Shown piece after piece: positions 55,937 to 64,000 of a DNA stretch of 64,000 nucleotides (within the stretch, counting starts at the first letter, position 1; every line of letters starts with the position of its first letter). This DNA comes from Chloroflexota bacterium (GTDB taxonomy: Bacteria; Chloroflexota; Anaerolineae; Anaerolineales; Villigracilaceae), in the NCBI GenBank assembly GCA_016234495.1, contig JACRBI010000007.1:103979-167978 (forward strand), read 5' to 3'. The position numbers were made by a program, and so were the translations under genes. Under the pieces are notes generated by a model. The model worked only from the letters and a program-made list of their open reading frames with translations. It was not told where the DNA came from and made no database searches.

Positions 55937-57098
55937 TATAAGACCTCCATTCTTCATCTGAAATCGTACCTTCGCCGGTCTGGCGGGAAATATTAAAGAG
56001 GATGCCGAGCGCGGCAAGTGTGGCAACCAAATTCGAGCCGCCCGAGCTGATAAATGGTAATGCGTTGCCGGCGAACGGCAGCAAGCCGACCATGACCGCA
56101 ATGTTGATCAGGGCTTCGCAGGCGATCCAGATCACCAGCCCGGAAGCGAGCAGCGTGCCAAGCATGTCGGGCGCGCGGCGCGCGATCACCAATCCGCGCC
56201 AGACGAGAAAGCCATAAAGGAAGATCAACCCGATGGAACCAAACAAGCCGAACTCTTCCACGACAACTGCAAAAACGCTGTCTGTTGGAGCCACAGGCAG
56301 GTTGATGAATTTTGAGCGCGATTCGCCCAACCCAAGCCCGAACCATCCGCCGTTGACGATGGCTTCGAATGAACGCTGCACATGGTAGGAAGCCTGCAAC
56401 GGGTCTTTGATGCCGGCCAGAAAATCACTCACGCGCTGCTGTCCTGTCAGGCTGAAGGCGGCAACCATCAATGCAACGACCAGCGCGATCAACAGCAGAG
56501 TGCCGATCTGCTTCATGTCGCCGCCTGCCAAAAAGAAGAGCAGCCCGCCCAACATCAGGATCGTCGCCGCGGCGCTCAGGTCAGGTTGAAGACCGATCAA
56601 CCCGCCGACAATTCCGAGGATGATGCCCAGCGGAACAAGACCGAGTGAGACATCCTGCAAAAATTCCTTTTTCGCATACAACCAGACGCTCAGGTAAAGG
56701 ATCAAAATCAATTTGGCAAATTCAGACGGCTGACCGGAACCTTCAAAGAACCAGCGGCTTGAACCGAAAAGCGCCGTCACAAATAACACTGAAAACAGCA
56801 ATCCAATGGTGACCAGCATGGCAGGCAGAACCAGCCTGCGCCAATGATGGTAATCAAAAAATGCAAGGAAGGCAGCGCCAGCCAGCCCAAGCCCAAGCCA
56901 CTTCACCTGACGCAGGAACATATACATCGGGTCGCCATATTCTTCAAGCGAGAAATCCCACGAAGCCGAGTAAAGCATGATCAGACCAAAGACGAGCAGC
57001 GTCACGACACAAACCAGCAAAGGCATGTCAAACCCGCCAGTGAACCTGGGGCGGCTGTTTTGGGAAGATCGTTCGTTAACTAAAGTTCCTGTACCCAT
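55842..57098 (-). CDS. ftsW: Cell division SEDS glycosyltransferase FtsW
   Basis: A 418-residue SEDS protein with about ten membrane segments, the lipid II polymerase of the septum. It has GLIMLYSAS in TM1, a periplasmic loop SFEAIVNGGWFGLGLGESRSKFINLPVAPTDSVFAVV (given by key parts at about 235-275) and GNALPFISSGGSNLVATLAALG at the C-terminal end. The last ~45 residues are hydrophilic and basic (RARRSRSAERS), and the DNA encoding them also encodes the start of murG. Its ATG overlaps murD by 19 bases. Confidence 0.92.
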   Translation of the reverse strand: MGTGTLVNERSSQNSRPRFTGGFDMPLLVCVVTLLVFGLIMLYSASWDFSLEEYGDPMYMFLRQVKWLGLGLAGAAFLAFFDYHHWRRLVLPAMLVTIGLLFSVLFVTALFGSSRWFFEGSGQPSEFAKLILILYLSVWLYAKKEFLQDVSLGLVPLGIILGIVGGLIGLQPDLSAAATILMLGGLLFFLAGGDMKQIGTLLLIALVVALMVAAFSLTGQQRVSDFLAGIKDPLQASYHVQRSFEAIVNGGWFGLGLGESRSKFINLPVAPTDSVFAVVVEEFGLFGSIGLIFLYGFLVWRGLVIARRAPDMLGTLLASGLVIWIACEALINIAVMVGLLPFAGNALPFISSGGSNLVATLAALGILFNISRQTGEGTISDEEWRSYSAVANLRWWDGRRGLSRARRSRSAERSTTQR

Positions 57099-58495
57099 TT
57101 TGTAAATGCCTCTCCTCTCTCTGCAAAATCCTTGAAGGCGTCATAGCTTGTGCCGCCCGGTGAAAACAGGACGACATCGCCCGCCGAGGCAACTTCCGCG
57201 GCTTTAAGGACTGCCTGCTTAAGATCATCCACGCGATGAAGGTCAACGCTTCTCGCACCGCCGACAGTTGATACGGCTTTCTGAATCAGTTCCGCCGCCT
57301 CGCCAAAAACCACCACATGATCCACGCGCTGCTGGATCAGCTTTGCAATGTCTTCCCACGGAAGTTTTTTGTCGCGCCCGCCGAGCATGAGCACAATCGG
57401 CTCATCGAACGCATGGATGGCGGCCATGCTTCTTTCAGGCGCGGTCGCAATCGAGTCGTTGTACCAGCGCGCGCCATGAAGTTCGCGCACCAGTTCCAGC
57501 CTGTGCGGCACGCCGCGGAATTCCTCCACAGCTTCGAGCATGTCATCGAGCTTGAACCCGGCCGCATGACCGATGGTGAATGCGGCCAGCACGTTCGCCA
57601 CATTATGGTCGCCGCGCAGTTGAATCTTTTCGCGCAAGATCAAGGGCAGGTAGGCATTTCCATCGCGCAGGTTTAGCAGTCCGTCATGCAGGTACGCGCC
57701 GTTTAATCCTTCATCCAGATCATGCAGGCTGAACGTCAGCAGTCTGCCTTTGGCCTTGTTACGCAAACTCCACGCGCCTTTGTCATCGTGACCGAGGATG
57801 GCGGTATCTTTTTCAACCTGAAATTCCAAAATACGCGCCTTGGCATTGGCGTAGGCTTCCATCGTGCCGTGACGATCCAGATGATTGGGCGTGATGTTCA
57901 ATATGGTAGAGATGTTCGGCGAGATGGTCATTTGCTCCAATTGAAATGACGAGAGTTCCAGAATTGCCAGGTCGTCTGCCTGCATGTCATCCACGTAGTT
58001 GATGAGCGGGTCGCCGATGTTGCCGCCAACAAAAGACCGCGGACCGTGGACGGTGGACGATGGGTTTTCATGGTCAACGGTCTGTCGTCCATAGTCTAAC
58101 TTTGCCATCTCACCCACCAGCGTGGTGGTCGTCGTCTTGCCTGCGGAGCCGGTGATGCCGATGGTCTTGCACGGGACAACTTCCATGAATACCTGCGTGT
58201 CGTTCGAAAGCGGAATTCCGCGTTTTATGGCTTCTTCAACGATGGGCAATGTCAGCGGGACGCCGCCGGAAAGACAAAGCACATCAACGTTGTTCAACAA
58301 TTCCAACGGATGCCCGCCCACAGCCCAGCTCACATTTGCGTCCGCGAGCGATGCCTGGGCGGAGGCAAGTTCATCCGCAGAACGCGAGTCGCTCAAGGTC
58401 ACGTTTGAACCGTGACGGGAGAGCCAGCGCGCAAGGGCTAAACCTTGTCGAGCCGCACCGAGGATGAGTGTGTGAGTTCCGTTCCAATTGGTCAT
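57080..58495 (-). CDS. murD: UDP-N-acetylmuramoylalanine--D-glutamate ligase
   Basis: A 471-residue Mur ligase that adds D-Glu. It has an N-terminal Rossmann-like domain, the P-loop GITGSAGKTTTTTLVGEM (about 113-130), and FVGGNIGDPL and TPNHLDRH. Between the P-loop helix and FVGGNIG lie about 20 extra residues (about 133-153), encoded by a repeat shared with ligA. An HRLELV segment and DSIATAPERS follow. This insertion is absent from typical MurD. Confidence 0.94.
   Translation of the reverse strand: MTNWNGTHTLILGAARQGLALARWLSRHGSNVTLSDSRSADELASAQASLADANVSWAVGGHPLELLNNVDVLCLSGGVPLTLPIVEEAIKRGIPLSNDTQVFMEVVPCKTIGITGSAGKTTTTTLVGEMAKLDYGRQTVDHENPSSTVHGPRSFVGGNIGDPLINYVDDMQADDLAILELSSFQLEQMTISPNISTILNITPNHLDRHGTMEAYANAKARILEFQVEKDTAILGHDDKGAWSLRNKAKGRLLTFSLHDLDEGLNGAYLHDGLLNLRDGNAYLPLILREKIQLRGDHNVANVLAAFTIGHAAGFKLDDMLEAVEEFRGVPHRLELVRELHGARWYNDSIATAPERSMAAIHAFDEPIVLMLGGRDKKLPWEDIAKLIQQRVDHVVVFGEAAELIQKAVSTVGGARSVDLHRVDDLKQAVLKAAEVASAGDVVLFSPGGTSYDAFKDFAERGEAFTKWVQEL
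58037..58099 (-). repeat. Dispersed repeat embedded in murD
   Basis: The coding strand contains GGACGACAGACCGTTGACC and TCGTCCACCGTCC, matching ligA at 6398-6437, but the left part is read in a different frame, so the similarity is at DNA level. Confidence 0.65.
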
Positions 58496-58500
58496 AATTT

Positions 58501-58549
58501 TAGTAATTGGTAATTGGTAATTGGTAAATTACTAATCACCAATTACCTT
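58501..58549. repeat. TAATTGG tandem and inverted repeat
   Basis: Three TAATTGG units in tandem, then CACCAATTACC; GGTAATTGG can pair with CCAATTACC. It fills most of the murD-mraY gap. Confidence 0.7.
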
Positions 58550-58553
58550 TTTT

Positions 58554-59558
58554 CTACACTTGCGAAAGTCCTATTCCTATCAAAGCAGCCATCAAAGCGA
58601 TCAGCCAGAAACGCTGCACAACCTGCGTTTCACTCCAGCCGAGCAATTCAAAATGATGATGCAGGGGAGCCATCTTGAAGAAGCGTTTGCCTTTCGTCAT
58701 TTTGAAGTAACTGACCTGAATGACCACACTTAGCATTTCGCTCAGCGGAATAATGCCAATGATCAGCAGCATCATCCATTGACCGGTCATCAATGAAACG
58801 ATGGCCAGCACCGCGCCCAGCGAAAGCGAACCTGTATCGCCCATGATCAACTCAGCGGGATGAACGTTAAACCATAAAAATCCAAACAATGCGCCGACCA
58901 GAATAAAACAAAATCGCGCGATGTAGACCTGTTCCTGGATGATGGCAATGCCGCCAAAGGCAGCGAAGGCAGTGGCAGCGATCAGACCTGCAAGGCCGTC
59001 CAGCCCATCGGTAAAGTTGATCGCATTGGATTCAGCGACGATGATGAATGCCGCGATCGGCACATACCACCAGCCAAGTTCAATTTCAAAGAACAAACCG
59101 GGCACATAAAGGTCGGGCACGTCCATGTGATATTTCAAAACATAAGCGACGCCGAGGGCGAGGATCACCTGAAACGCGAATTTTGTGCGCGCGCGCATCC
59201 CATCGCCTTTGCGTTTGCCATGGATGCCTTCCCAGTCGTCAATCGCTCCGAGAACGGCATAACCGAGCATGGCAAGCATCGGGACGAGAACCGAACGCCC
59301 CACCCCGCTGGTGCTGAAACTGCCTCCGATCAAAACCACTGCATTAAGCAGACCGCTCAGGAACAAGACCGGGAAGATGAACATCACTCCGCCCATGGTG
59401 GGCGTGCCCATCTTGATGCGGTGCGAGTCGGGTTGTTCGATGCGGATGATCTTGCCGATTTTGAAATAGCGCAAAATCCGCAGGACGGGTCCGCCCCAAA
59501 TGGCGGTCATCAAAAACGCGAGTCCTGCCAGGCTGAGGGAGAGCGCGATCTGTTTCAT
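58554..59558 (-). CDS. mraY: Phospho-MurNAc-pentapeptide transferase
   Basis: A 334-residue integral membrane enzyme with about ten TM segments that makes lipid I. It has GTPTMGGVMFI (about 55-65), the acidic NFTDGLDGLAGL motif (about 183-194) and HHHFELLGWSE near the end. GGAGG lies before the ATG, which overlaps the murF stop by four bases. An upstream open frame is in murF sequence and is rejected. Confidence 0.95.
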   Translation of the reverse strand: MKQIALSLSLAGLAFLMTAIWGGPVLRILRYFKIGKIIRIEQPDSHRIKMGTPTMGGVMFIFPVLFLSGLLNAVVLIGGSFSTSGVGRSVLVPMLAMLGYAVLGAIDDWEGIHGKRKGDGMRARTKFAFQVILALGVAYVLKYHMDVPDLYVPGLFFEIELGWWYVPIAAFIIVAESNAINFTDGLDGLAGLIAATAFAAFGGIAIIQEQVYIARFCFILVGALFGFLWFNVHPAELIMGDTGSLSLGAVLAIVSLMTGQWMMLLIIGIIPLSEMLSVVIQVSYFKMTKGKRFFKMAPLHHHFELLGWSETQVVQRFWLIALMAALIGIGLSQV

Positions 59559-60976
59559 GATCGCACCTCCAAAGCCGCGGTGATGCGATCCATGCGCAAG
59601 CCGTGGGAGCCTTTGATGAGAACTGCGTCGTTTGCTGTAAGGTTTTTGTTCAGCCAATCCACGATCGGCTCGGCTTCTTCAAATTCAAAAATACTGGATG
59701 ACTTCATGCCGGCGCGGCGGGCTGCATCAGCGATCATGCGCGCGCGCGGACCAAGGGTGAGCAGGGTCCTCGCCACTTGAGCAGCTCGCAACCCGACCAT
59801 TTCGTGTCCCTGTTTTTCGTAGGGTCCAAGTTCCAGCATGTCACCCAGCACAGCCAGCTTGCGCCCGTCCATTTCATCGAGCAGGTTGAGCGCCGCAAGC
59901 ATGGACTCAGGCGATGCGTTGTACGTGTCATCGAGGATTAACGCGCCGCTCTTTGTTCGCACGGCGACGAGGCGTAATTGGGCCAGACCCTGCGCGAAAC
60001 CTTCAAAGATCTCCTGCCAGGTCAGACCGTCATTTAAGCCAACTGCAGCGGCACGTAAAGCGGTATGCACGGAATGTCGTCCGATCATGGGCACACGCGC
60101 ATGAATAGTTTCGCCTTTGTAATGCAAGCGGAAGCGGATGCCGTCCAACCCGAGACCTTGAATCTGGTCAGCCCACAGGTCGGCTTCAGGGGAAAGCCCA
60201 TAGAAGAAAACACGCGCCCTGGCTTTTTCTTCCATTTTGCGAACCCAGGGATCGTCAAAGTTGAGGATGGCAACACCGTCTGCCGGGAGCGCCTGAATCA
60301 ATTCGCTTTTGCCGCGGGCAATGGCTTCCTGTGAGCCAGCGCGCTCGGCATGGACTGTGCCGACATTGGTGACGACACCGATCTGCGGCAGGGCAATATC
60401 GCACAGGAATTGGATCTCGCCGGGCACGTAAAATCCCATTTCCAGGACGGCGCGTTGATAGCCCTTGCCCAATTTTAGAATCGTCAGCGGCAGCCCAATT
60501 TCGTTATTCAAATTGCCGGGGCTTTTGAGCGTGCGGTAACGCGTGCCAAGCACCTCGGCGATCATTTCTTTTGTGGTGGATTTGCCCACGCTGCCGGTCA
60601 CGCCGACCACGCGCAGGTCAAGTTTGCGGCGCCAGAAACGCGCGATCTGCTGCAGGGCGGCGATGGAATTGTCCACGCGCAGGCAGAGGGGAGGTTCAAA
60701 GTCAAAGGTGGAATCTGCCAGTTGACCGTCGCGCAGGTCAAGGGTCCGCAATGATGCGGGCATTTCCTTCTGGATTAAAGCAAAAGACGCCCCCCTGTTG
60801 AATGCCTCTGCGACAAAGTCATGTCCGTCCATTTTTTCGCCGGGGATCGCCACAAAGAGCGAGCCGGGGATCACGAGGCGCGAGTCGATGACTGCTTCGG
60901 TGATGAGCGCAGTCGCGTTCGTCATGCGAACGGCGCTGCGGGTAATGGCTTCGAGGGCATCGGCAAGTAGGAGCAT
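59555..60976 (-). CDS. murF: UDP-MurNAc-tripeptide--D-Ala-D-Ala ligase
   Basis: A 473-residue Mur ligase that adds D-Ala-D-Ala. It has the N-terminal DSRLVIPGSLFVAIPGEKMDGHDF domain (key parts about 31-54), P-loop GVTGSVGKSTTKEM (about 126-139), NEIGLPLTIL, and DDTYNASPESM (about 339-349). Its ATG lies one base before the ftsI stop ends. In most dcw clusters murE stands between ftsI and murF; here there is no room for it. Confidence 0.95.
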   Translation of the reverse strand: MLLLADALEAITRSAVRMTNATALITEAVIDSRLVIPGSLFVAIPGEKMDGHDFVAEAFNRGASFALIQKEMPASLRTLDLRDGQLADSTFDFEPPLCLRVDNSIAALQQIARFWRRKLDLRVVGVTGSVGKSTTKEMIAEVLGTRYRTLKSPGNLNNEIGLPLTILKLGKGYQRAVLEMGFYVPGEIQFLCDIALPQIGVVTNVGTVHAERAGSQEAIARGKSELIQALPADGVAILNFDDPWVRKMEEKARARVFFYGLSPEADLWADQIQGLGLDGIRFRLHYKGETIHARVPMIGRHSVHTALRAAAVGLNDGLTWQEIFEGFAQGLAQLRLVAVRTKSGALILDDTYNASPESMLAALNLLDEMDGRKLAVLGDMLELGPYEKQGHEMVGLRAAQVARTLLTLGPRARMIADAARRAGMKSSSIFEFEEAEPIVDWLNKNLTANDAVLIKGSHGLRMDRITAALEVRS

Positions 60977-60977
60977 T

Positions 60978-62726
60978 TTATTGTTGGACGAGTTGGTGAC
61001 GAATGTTGTCGGGTGGAATATCCAAAAGGATGACGGTCTTCTCGGCCATTTCAGCGAAGACGGGCGCGGCTGTTTCGGAGCCCCAAATGGACGAGGATGG
61101 TTCCTGCAGCCAGACGTAGATCATAAATTTCGGGTCATCGACCGGGCCCCAGCCTATGAAGGAGGCATTGGTCTTTGAGCTGTCGTAAAAACCGTTGACA
61201 GGAATTTCAGCGGTGCCGGTCTTGCCAGCGATGCGGTAGCCGGGCAGGAGCGCTTCTGATCCCTCAAACTCGAGTGAATTGGCGAGCATTTCTGAAAGTG
61301 TGTCGGCGGTTGCTTCTGAGATGGGCGAACCGACGTATTGAGCAGAGGCGTTGTACTGGCGTTCGTCGCGCACCATGGCAAAGAGCGTGCGCGGCATGAC
61401 GCTGCGTCCATTGTTGGCGACGGCTGAGACGGCGGTCATGATCTGAAGCGGCGTTGCGGCGACGCCCTGACCAAAGGCATTTGTGCCAAGGTCAACCGGC
61501 CACCAGTCCGAATCACCCGGGGACTTGAGCCTGCCGGCTGCTTCCCCGGACAAGTCTACACCTGTGAGATGTCCCAGCCCAAAGTTGCTCATGTAACCGT
61601 AAAAAAGCGGAGCCTGCATTTGAGTTGAGAGAGTCGCCATGCAGACATTGAGCGAGTGCTGCAAACAACCGGTCATGTCCTGCACGCCCCAAGCTCTGCC
61701 GTCCCAGTTATGGATCCATGCGCCGCCCACAAGAATTGAGCCGGTATCCATGTAGGTTGTGCCTGGTGTCGCAGTTCCGCTGTCCAGCGCGGCAGCCATG
61801 GTAAGGATTTTAAGTACCGAGCCGGGTTCATACGGCGTGGAGATGGCTGGGTTGAAGTCGCTGGCATTCTCGTAGATATTGCCATACTCCCAGAATTGAT
61901 TCAAATCCATGCGCGGAGTGGAGGCGATGGAGAGCAACTCGCCAGTCTGCGGGTCCATGATGATGATCGTGCCGCCTTTGGCGCCGTAGGTATCGAGCGC
62001 TTCATCCAGAATGTCTTCGGCAGCGGATTGCAGGTCACGGTTGATGGTCAGGATGAGGGTTGTGCCATTCGGGACATGCGCAATTTCAGTGGCTTTGTTC
62101 GGGTCGATGGGGACAAGCACCTGCACAGGGTTGCCTGCCAGCAGGTCATTATATTTTTCCTCAACGCCAAAATATCCACGTCCCTCGCGGTTGACAAAGC
62201 CAATCACATTCGAAGCCAATGAATTCTCGGGGTAGCTGCGCTGCGGATGAGCCTTAAAGCCCAGCCCGGTCAGCCCGCCGAATGTGCCTTCCGCAGCGGT
62301 CTCTTTTAATTGTTGCTTTAATTCCTTTAGTTCGTCGCCTTTTTGCAGGTCGACAAAGTCGGCGATCACAACATACGTGACACCTTCATCAGGATTTTGA
62401 ATATCGTTCAGAATGGTCGAGTAATCAAGACCCAATTTCGCGCTTACAGTTGAGGCAATCGTTTCAGGGTATTTGACGGTGGTTAAGTCCACGCCGATCT
62501 CGTAAACGGTTTTATTCCCTGCCAGCAGGTGACCATTGCGGTCATAGATCTCGCCGCGGTCGGGGAAGATCGTCTGTAATTCAAACTGACCTACGCGTTC
62601 GTTCTCTTTAATAACCGGTGTTACATAGCTGTTTTGCAAACGCGCGATCTGGAAAATAATGGCAAACGCAACAAAGCCCATCACAGCCATTATCATTTGT
62701 GTTCGAAGCGCGTATTGTTGCCTCAT
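60978..62726 (-). CDS. ftsI: Division-specific penicillin-binding protein (PBP2/FtsI)
   Basis: A 582-residue class B PBP, a septal transpeptidase. N-terminal membrane anchor (about 12-30), PBP dimerisation domain starting GQFELQTIFPDRGEIYDRNG, and the transpeptidase domain with S303-V-L-K306, S358-L-N and K502-T-G-T. All three catalytic motifs are intact. No C-terminal PASTA domain. Its ATG overlaps the ftsL stop by one base. Confidence 0.94.
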   Translation of the reverse strand: MRQQYALRTQMIMAVMGFVAFAIIFQIARLQNSYVTPVIKENERVGQFELQTIFPDRGEIYDRNGHLLAGNKTVYEIGVDLTTVKYPETIASTVSAKLGLDYSTILNDIQNPDEGVTYVVIADFVDLQKGDELKELKQQLKETAAEGTFGGLTGLGFKAHPQRSYPENSLASNVIGFVNREGRGYFGVEEKYNDLLAGNPVQVLVPIDPNKATEIAHVPNGTTLILTINRDLQSAAEDILDEALDTYGAKGGTIIIMDPQTGELLSIASTPRMDLNQFWEYGNIYENASDFNPAISTPYEPGSVLKILTMAAALDSGTATPGTTYMDTGSILVGGAWIHNWDGRAWGVQDMTGCLQHSLNVCMATLSTQMQAPLFYGYMSNFGLGHLTGVDLSGEAAGRLKSPGDSDWWPVDLGTNAFGQGVAATPLQIMTAVSAVANNGRSVMPRTLFAMVRDERQYNASAQYVGSPISEATADTLSEMLANSLEFEGSEALLPGYRIAGKTGTAEIPVNGFYDSSKTNASFIGWGPVDDPKFMIYVWLQEPSSSIWGSETAAPVFAEMAEKTVILLDIPPDNIRHQLVQQ

Positions 62727-63193
62727 TACCGTCCTCGCGATGAAGATAGGATTCTTTCATCCACCCAGTCGAATAATGATTCATTAAACTCCGGCCGAAT
62801 GCTCAACGCGCTCAATTGCGGGAGGGATGCGGAAGTAAGAATTTTAGGCTCTGGCGCAGAATAGCCGGGCACGATCACGTATTCCACCTCGTCCGATTCG
62901 ACCGGACGAAAACCGAGGTCAATTGCGCGTTGTTCCATCACGCTTGCAGATGTCAATGAAGCGAGCTGGGTCTCAAGGTCGCCGCTCACCCGCTGACTCT
63001 TGGTGATGGCAATGTTCAAGCTTTGAATCTCACGCCCGGCTATTGCGGCCTGCGAAGTGACATCCAGATAAAGCGTGGCAACCATCGCAAGCGCAACCAC
63101 AGCCAGCAGCGCGCTGACGATCCATTGGCGCTGCACGCGCCAGGGAGCAACCTTATAAGCATGGACAAGATGGTTTACGTTTTGTATGTTCAT
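62726..63193 (-). CDS. ftsL: FtsL-like division protein
   Basis: A 155-residue bitopic protein. Short cytoplasmic tail, one membrane segment (about 26-44), then a coiled-coil region (about 50-85) with heptad hydrophobics (IQSLNIAITKSQRVSGDLE). A conserved-looking AIDLGFRPV segment follows, as in FtsL/DivIC proteins, with an extra C-terminal ~50 residues. It lies between rsmH (overlap ATGA) and ftsI, the expected place for ftsL. Confidence 0.82.
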   Translation of the reverse strand: MNIQNVNHLVHAYKVAPWRVQRQWIVSALLAVVALAMVATLYLDVTSQAAIAGREIQSLNIAITKSQRVSGDLETQLASLTSASVMEQRAIDLGFRPVESDEVEYVIVPGYSAPEPKILTSASLPQLSALSIRPEFNESLFDWVDERILSSSRGR

Positions 63194-64000
63194 AGTTTTT
63201 CTATCACTCTTAGTTTTGCACTGCGCGCTCTCGGGTTATCTTTTATTTCTTCATCAGAAGCCACGATCGGCTTCTTATTTATGATTTCCACAACCGCCTT
63301 GCGTTCCACTTCATAAATTCTTTCGTAAGGCGGATTGACAATGTCCTTGCTCTGTTCACGAAAATAATCTTTGACGATGCGGTCTTCCAGCGAGTGGAAG
63401 GAGATCACCGCGCATCTGCCACCTGACCTGAGAGCTGCCACAGCTTGCGGAAGCACGCTCTCCACTGAAGCCAGCTCCTCGTTGACGGCGATCCGCAAAG
63501 CCTGAAAAGTCTGCGTCGCCGGGTGTGTGCGGTCTCCTCGTCGGGGAGATGCCTTCTCGATCACAGCGACCAGCTCGCGGGTGGTGCGAAGCGGTCTATT
63601 CGTCACGATGGCTTTCGCGATCCTTCTTGCGTCGCGGTCTTCGCCATAGCGGAAGATCAAGTCTGCGAGGTCGCGTTCATCATAAGTATTGACAATATCC
63701 TCCGCGCTTTGAAATGCGTTTATGCCAAAGCGCATGTCGAGCGGACCATCCTGCATGAATGAAAATCCGCGTTCGGCGTTGTCAAACTGCATCGACGACG
63801 CGCCAAGGTCGAGCACGATGCCATCTACGAAATCCCATTTTAGGGCGGCGAGTTGTTGGGTGATGGTGGTGTAGGAGGCCTGCACGAGATGTGCGCGCCG
63901 TTCGTAAGGAGCCAAGGTCTCGCGAGCGAGCGCCAGCGCCTGCGGGTCAACATCCAGACCCAGCAATTGCCCATCTGGCGTGCAAGCCTCCAAGATGCCG
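63190..64000 (-). CDS. rsmH: 16S rRNA m4C1402 methyltransferase RsmH (N-terminus cut by window end)
   Basis: About 270 residues are visible; the N-terminal ~40, including the GGHT motif, lie beyond the window. It has LLGLDVDPQALALA (SAM-binding), DGIVLDLGASSMQFDNAERGFSF (key parts), LDMRFG, and SFHSLEDRIVKDYF near the C-terminus. It methylates N4 of C1402 in 16S rRNA. As usual it opens the dcw cluster; mraZ, if present, would be upstream outside the window. Confidence 0.94.
   Translation of the reverse strand, partial: GILEACTPDGQLLGLDVDPQALALARETLAPYERRAHLVQASYTTITQQLAALKWDFVDGIVLDLGASSMQFDNAERGFSFMQDGPLDMRFGINAFQSAEDIVNTYDERDLADLIFRYGEDRDARRIAKAIVTNRPLRTTRELVAVIEKASPRRGDRTHPATQTFQALRIAVNEELASVESVLPQAVAALRSGGRCAVISFHSLEDRIVKDYFREQSKDIVNPPYERIYEVERKAVVEIINKKPIVASDEEIKDNPRARSAKLRVIEKL

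Noticed and set aside
58501..58549. CRISPR-like array
   Set aside because: Units are 7 bases, adjacent and inverted at one side, without spacers.

Overview
This window reads as chromosome from a member of the Chloroflexota, most likely class Anaerolineae. The reasons are moderate GC with AT-rich islands, a complete but murE-less division and cell-wall (dcw) cluster, sigma70-type promoters with an extended -10 close to start codons, and dispersed palindromic intergenic repeats. This assignment is inference from gene content and style; no rRNA or tRNA gene is present to confirm it. I saw no insertion sequence, CRISPR array or prophage.

Layout. 1-1490: end of a probable anti-sigma factor and a bactofilin-like membrane protein. 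1569-9785: housekeeping and metabolic genes, namely a C45-type amidohydrolase/acyltransferase, nadD with an MFS exporter, an FAD oxidoreductase, ligA, an alpha-oxoamine synthase and a TPR protein. 9903-12794: a promoter, a yybP-ykoY manganese riboswitch with an overlapping terminator, and a type IIA P-type ATPase that is probably a Mn2+ exporter. 12852-14762: an AT-rich TcmP / three-Cys (Gp37/Gp68-type) pair, probably acquired. 15088-16907: a 51-residue membrane protein and a large lipoprotein. 17158-26378: one operon encoding two RND pumps around an ABC ATPase/permease pair and a very short adaptor lipoprotein, with an orphan OmpR-type regulator upstream. 27717-32621: a glycan-modification operon. 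32700-37415: FMN protein, hydrolase, membrane-anchored subtilase and YczE-like protein. 37478-46857: rlmI, a VRR-NUC protein, a P1 peptidase, a seven-PAS diguanylate cyclase, GNAT and YcaQ-like proteins and two small membrane proteins. 46982-64000: the dcw cluster on the minus strand, in transcription order rsmH, ftsL, ftsI, murF, mraY, murD, ftsW, murG, a CvpA-like gene, murC, murB, ddl, ftsQ, ftsA, ftsZ, closed by a strong terminator.

How the parts work together. The dcw genes overlap by a few bases at most junctions, so they are probably translationally coupled; they build the UDP-MurNAc-pentapeptide and lipid II and assemble the division ring. The RND/ABC operon looks like an envelope export system adapted to a cell without a classical outer membrane. 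The glycan operon would make and attach an N-acylated amino sugar.

The most notable signals are: a related DNA repeat embedded in frame in both ligA and murD; the RND-ABC-adaptor-RND operon with its hairpin-less adaptor; the manganese riboswitch and P-type ATPase pair; promoters whose -10 box sits about six bases before the ATG, predicting leaderless mRNAs; and the absence of murE from an otherwise complete dcw cluster.
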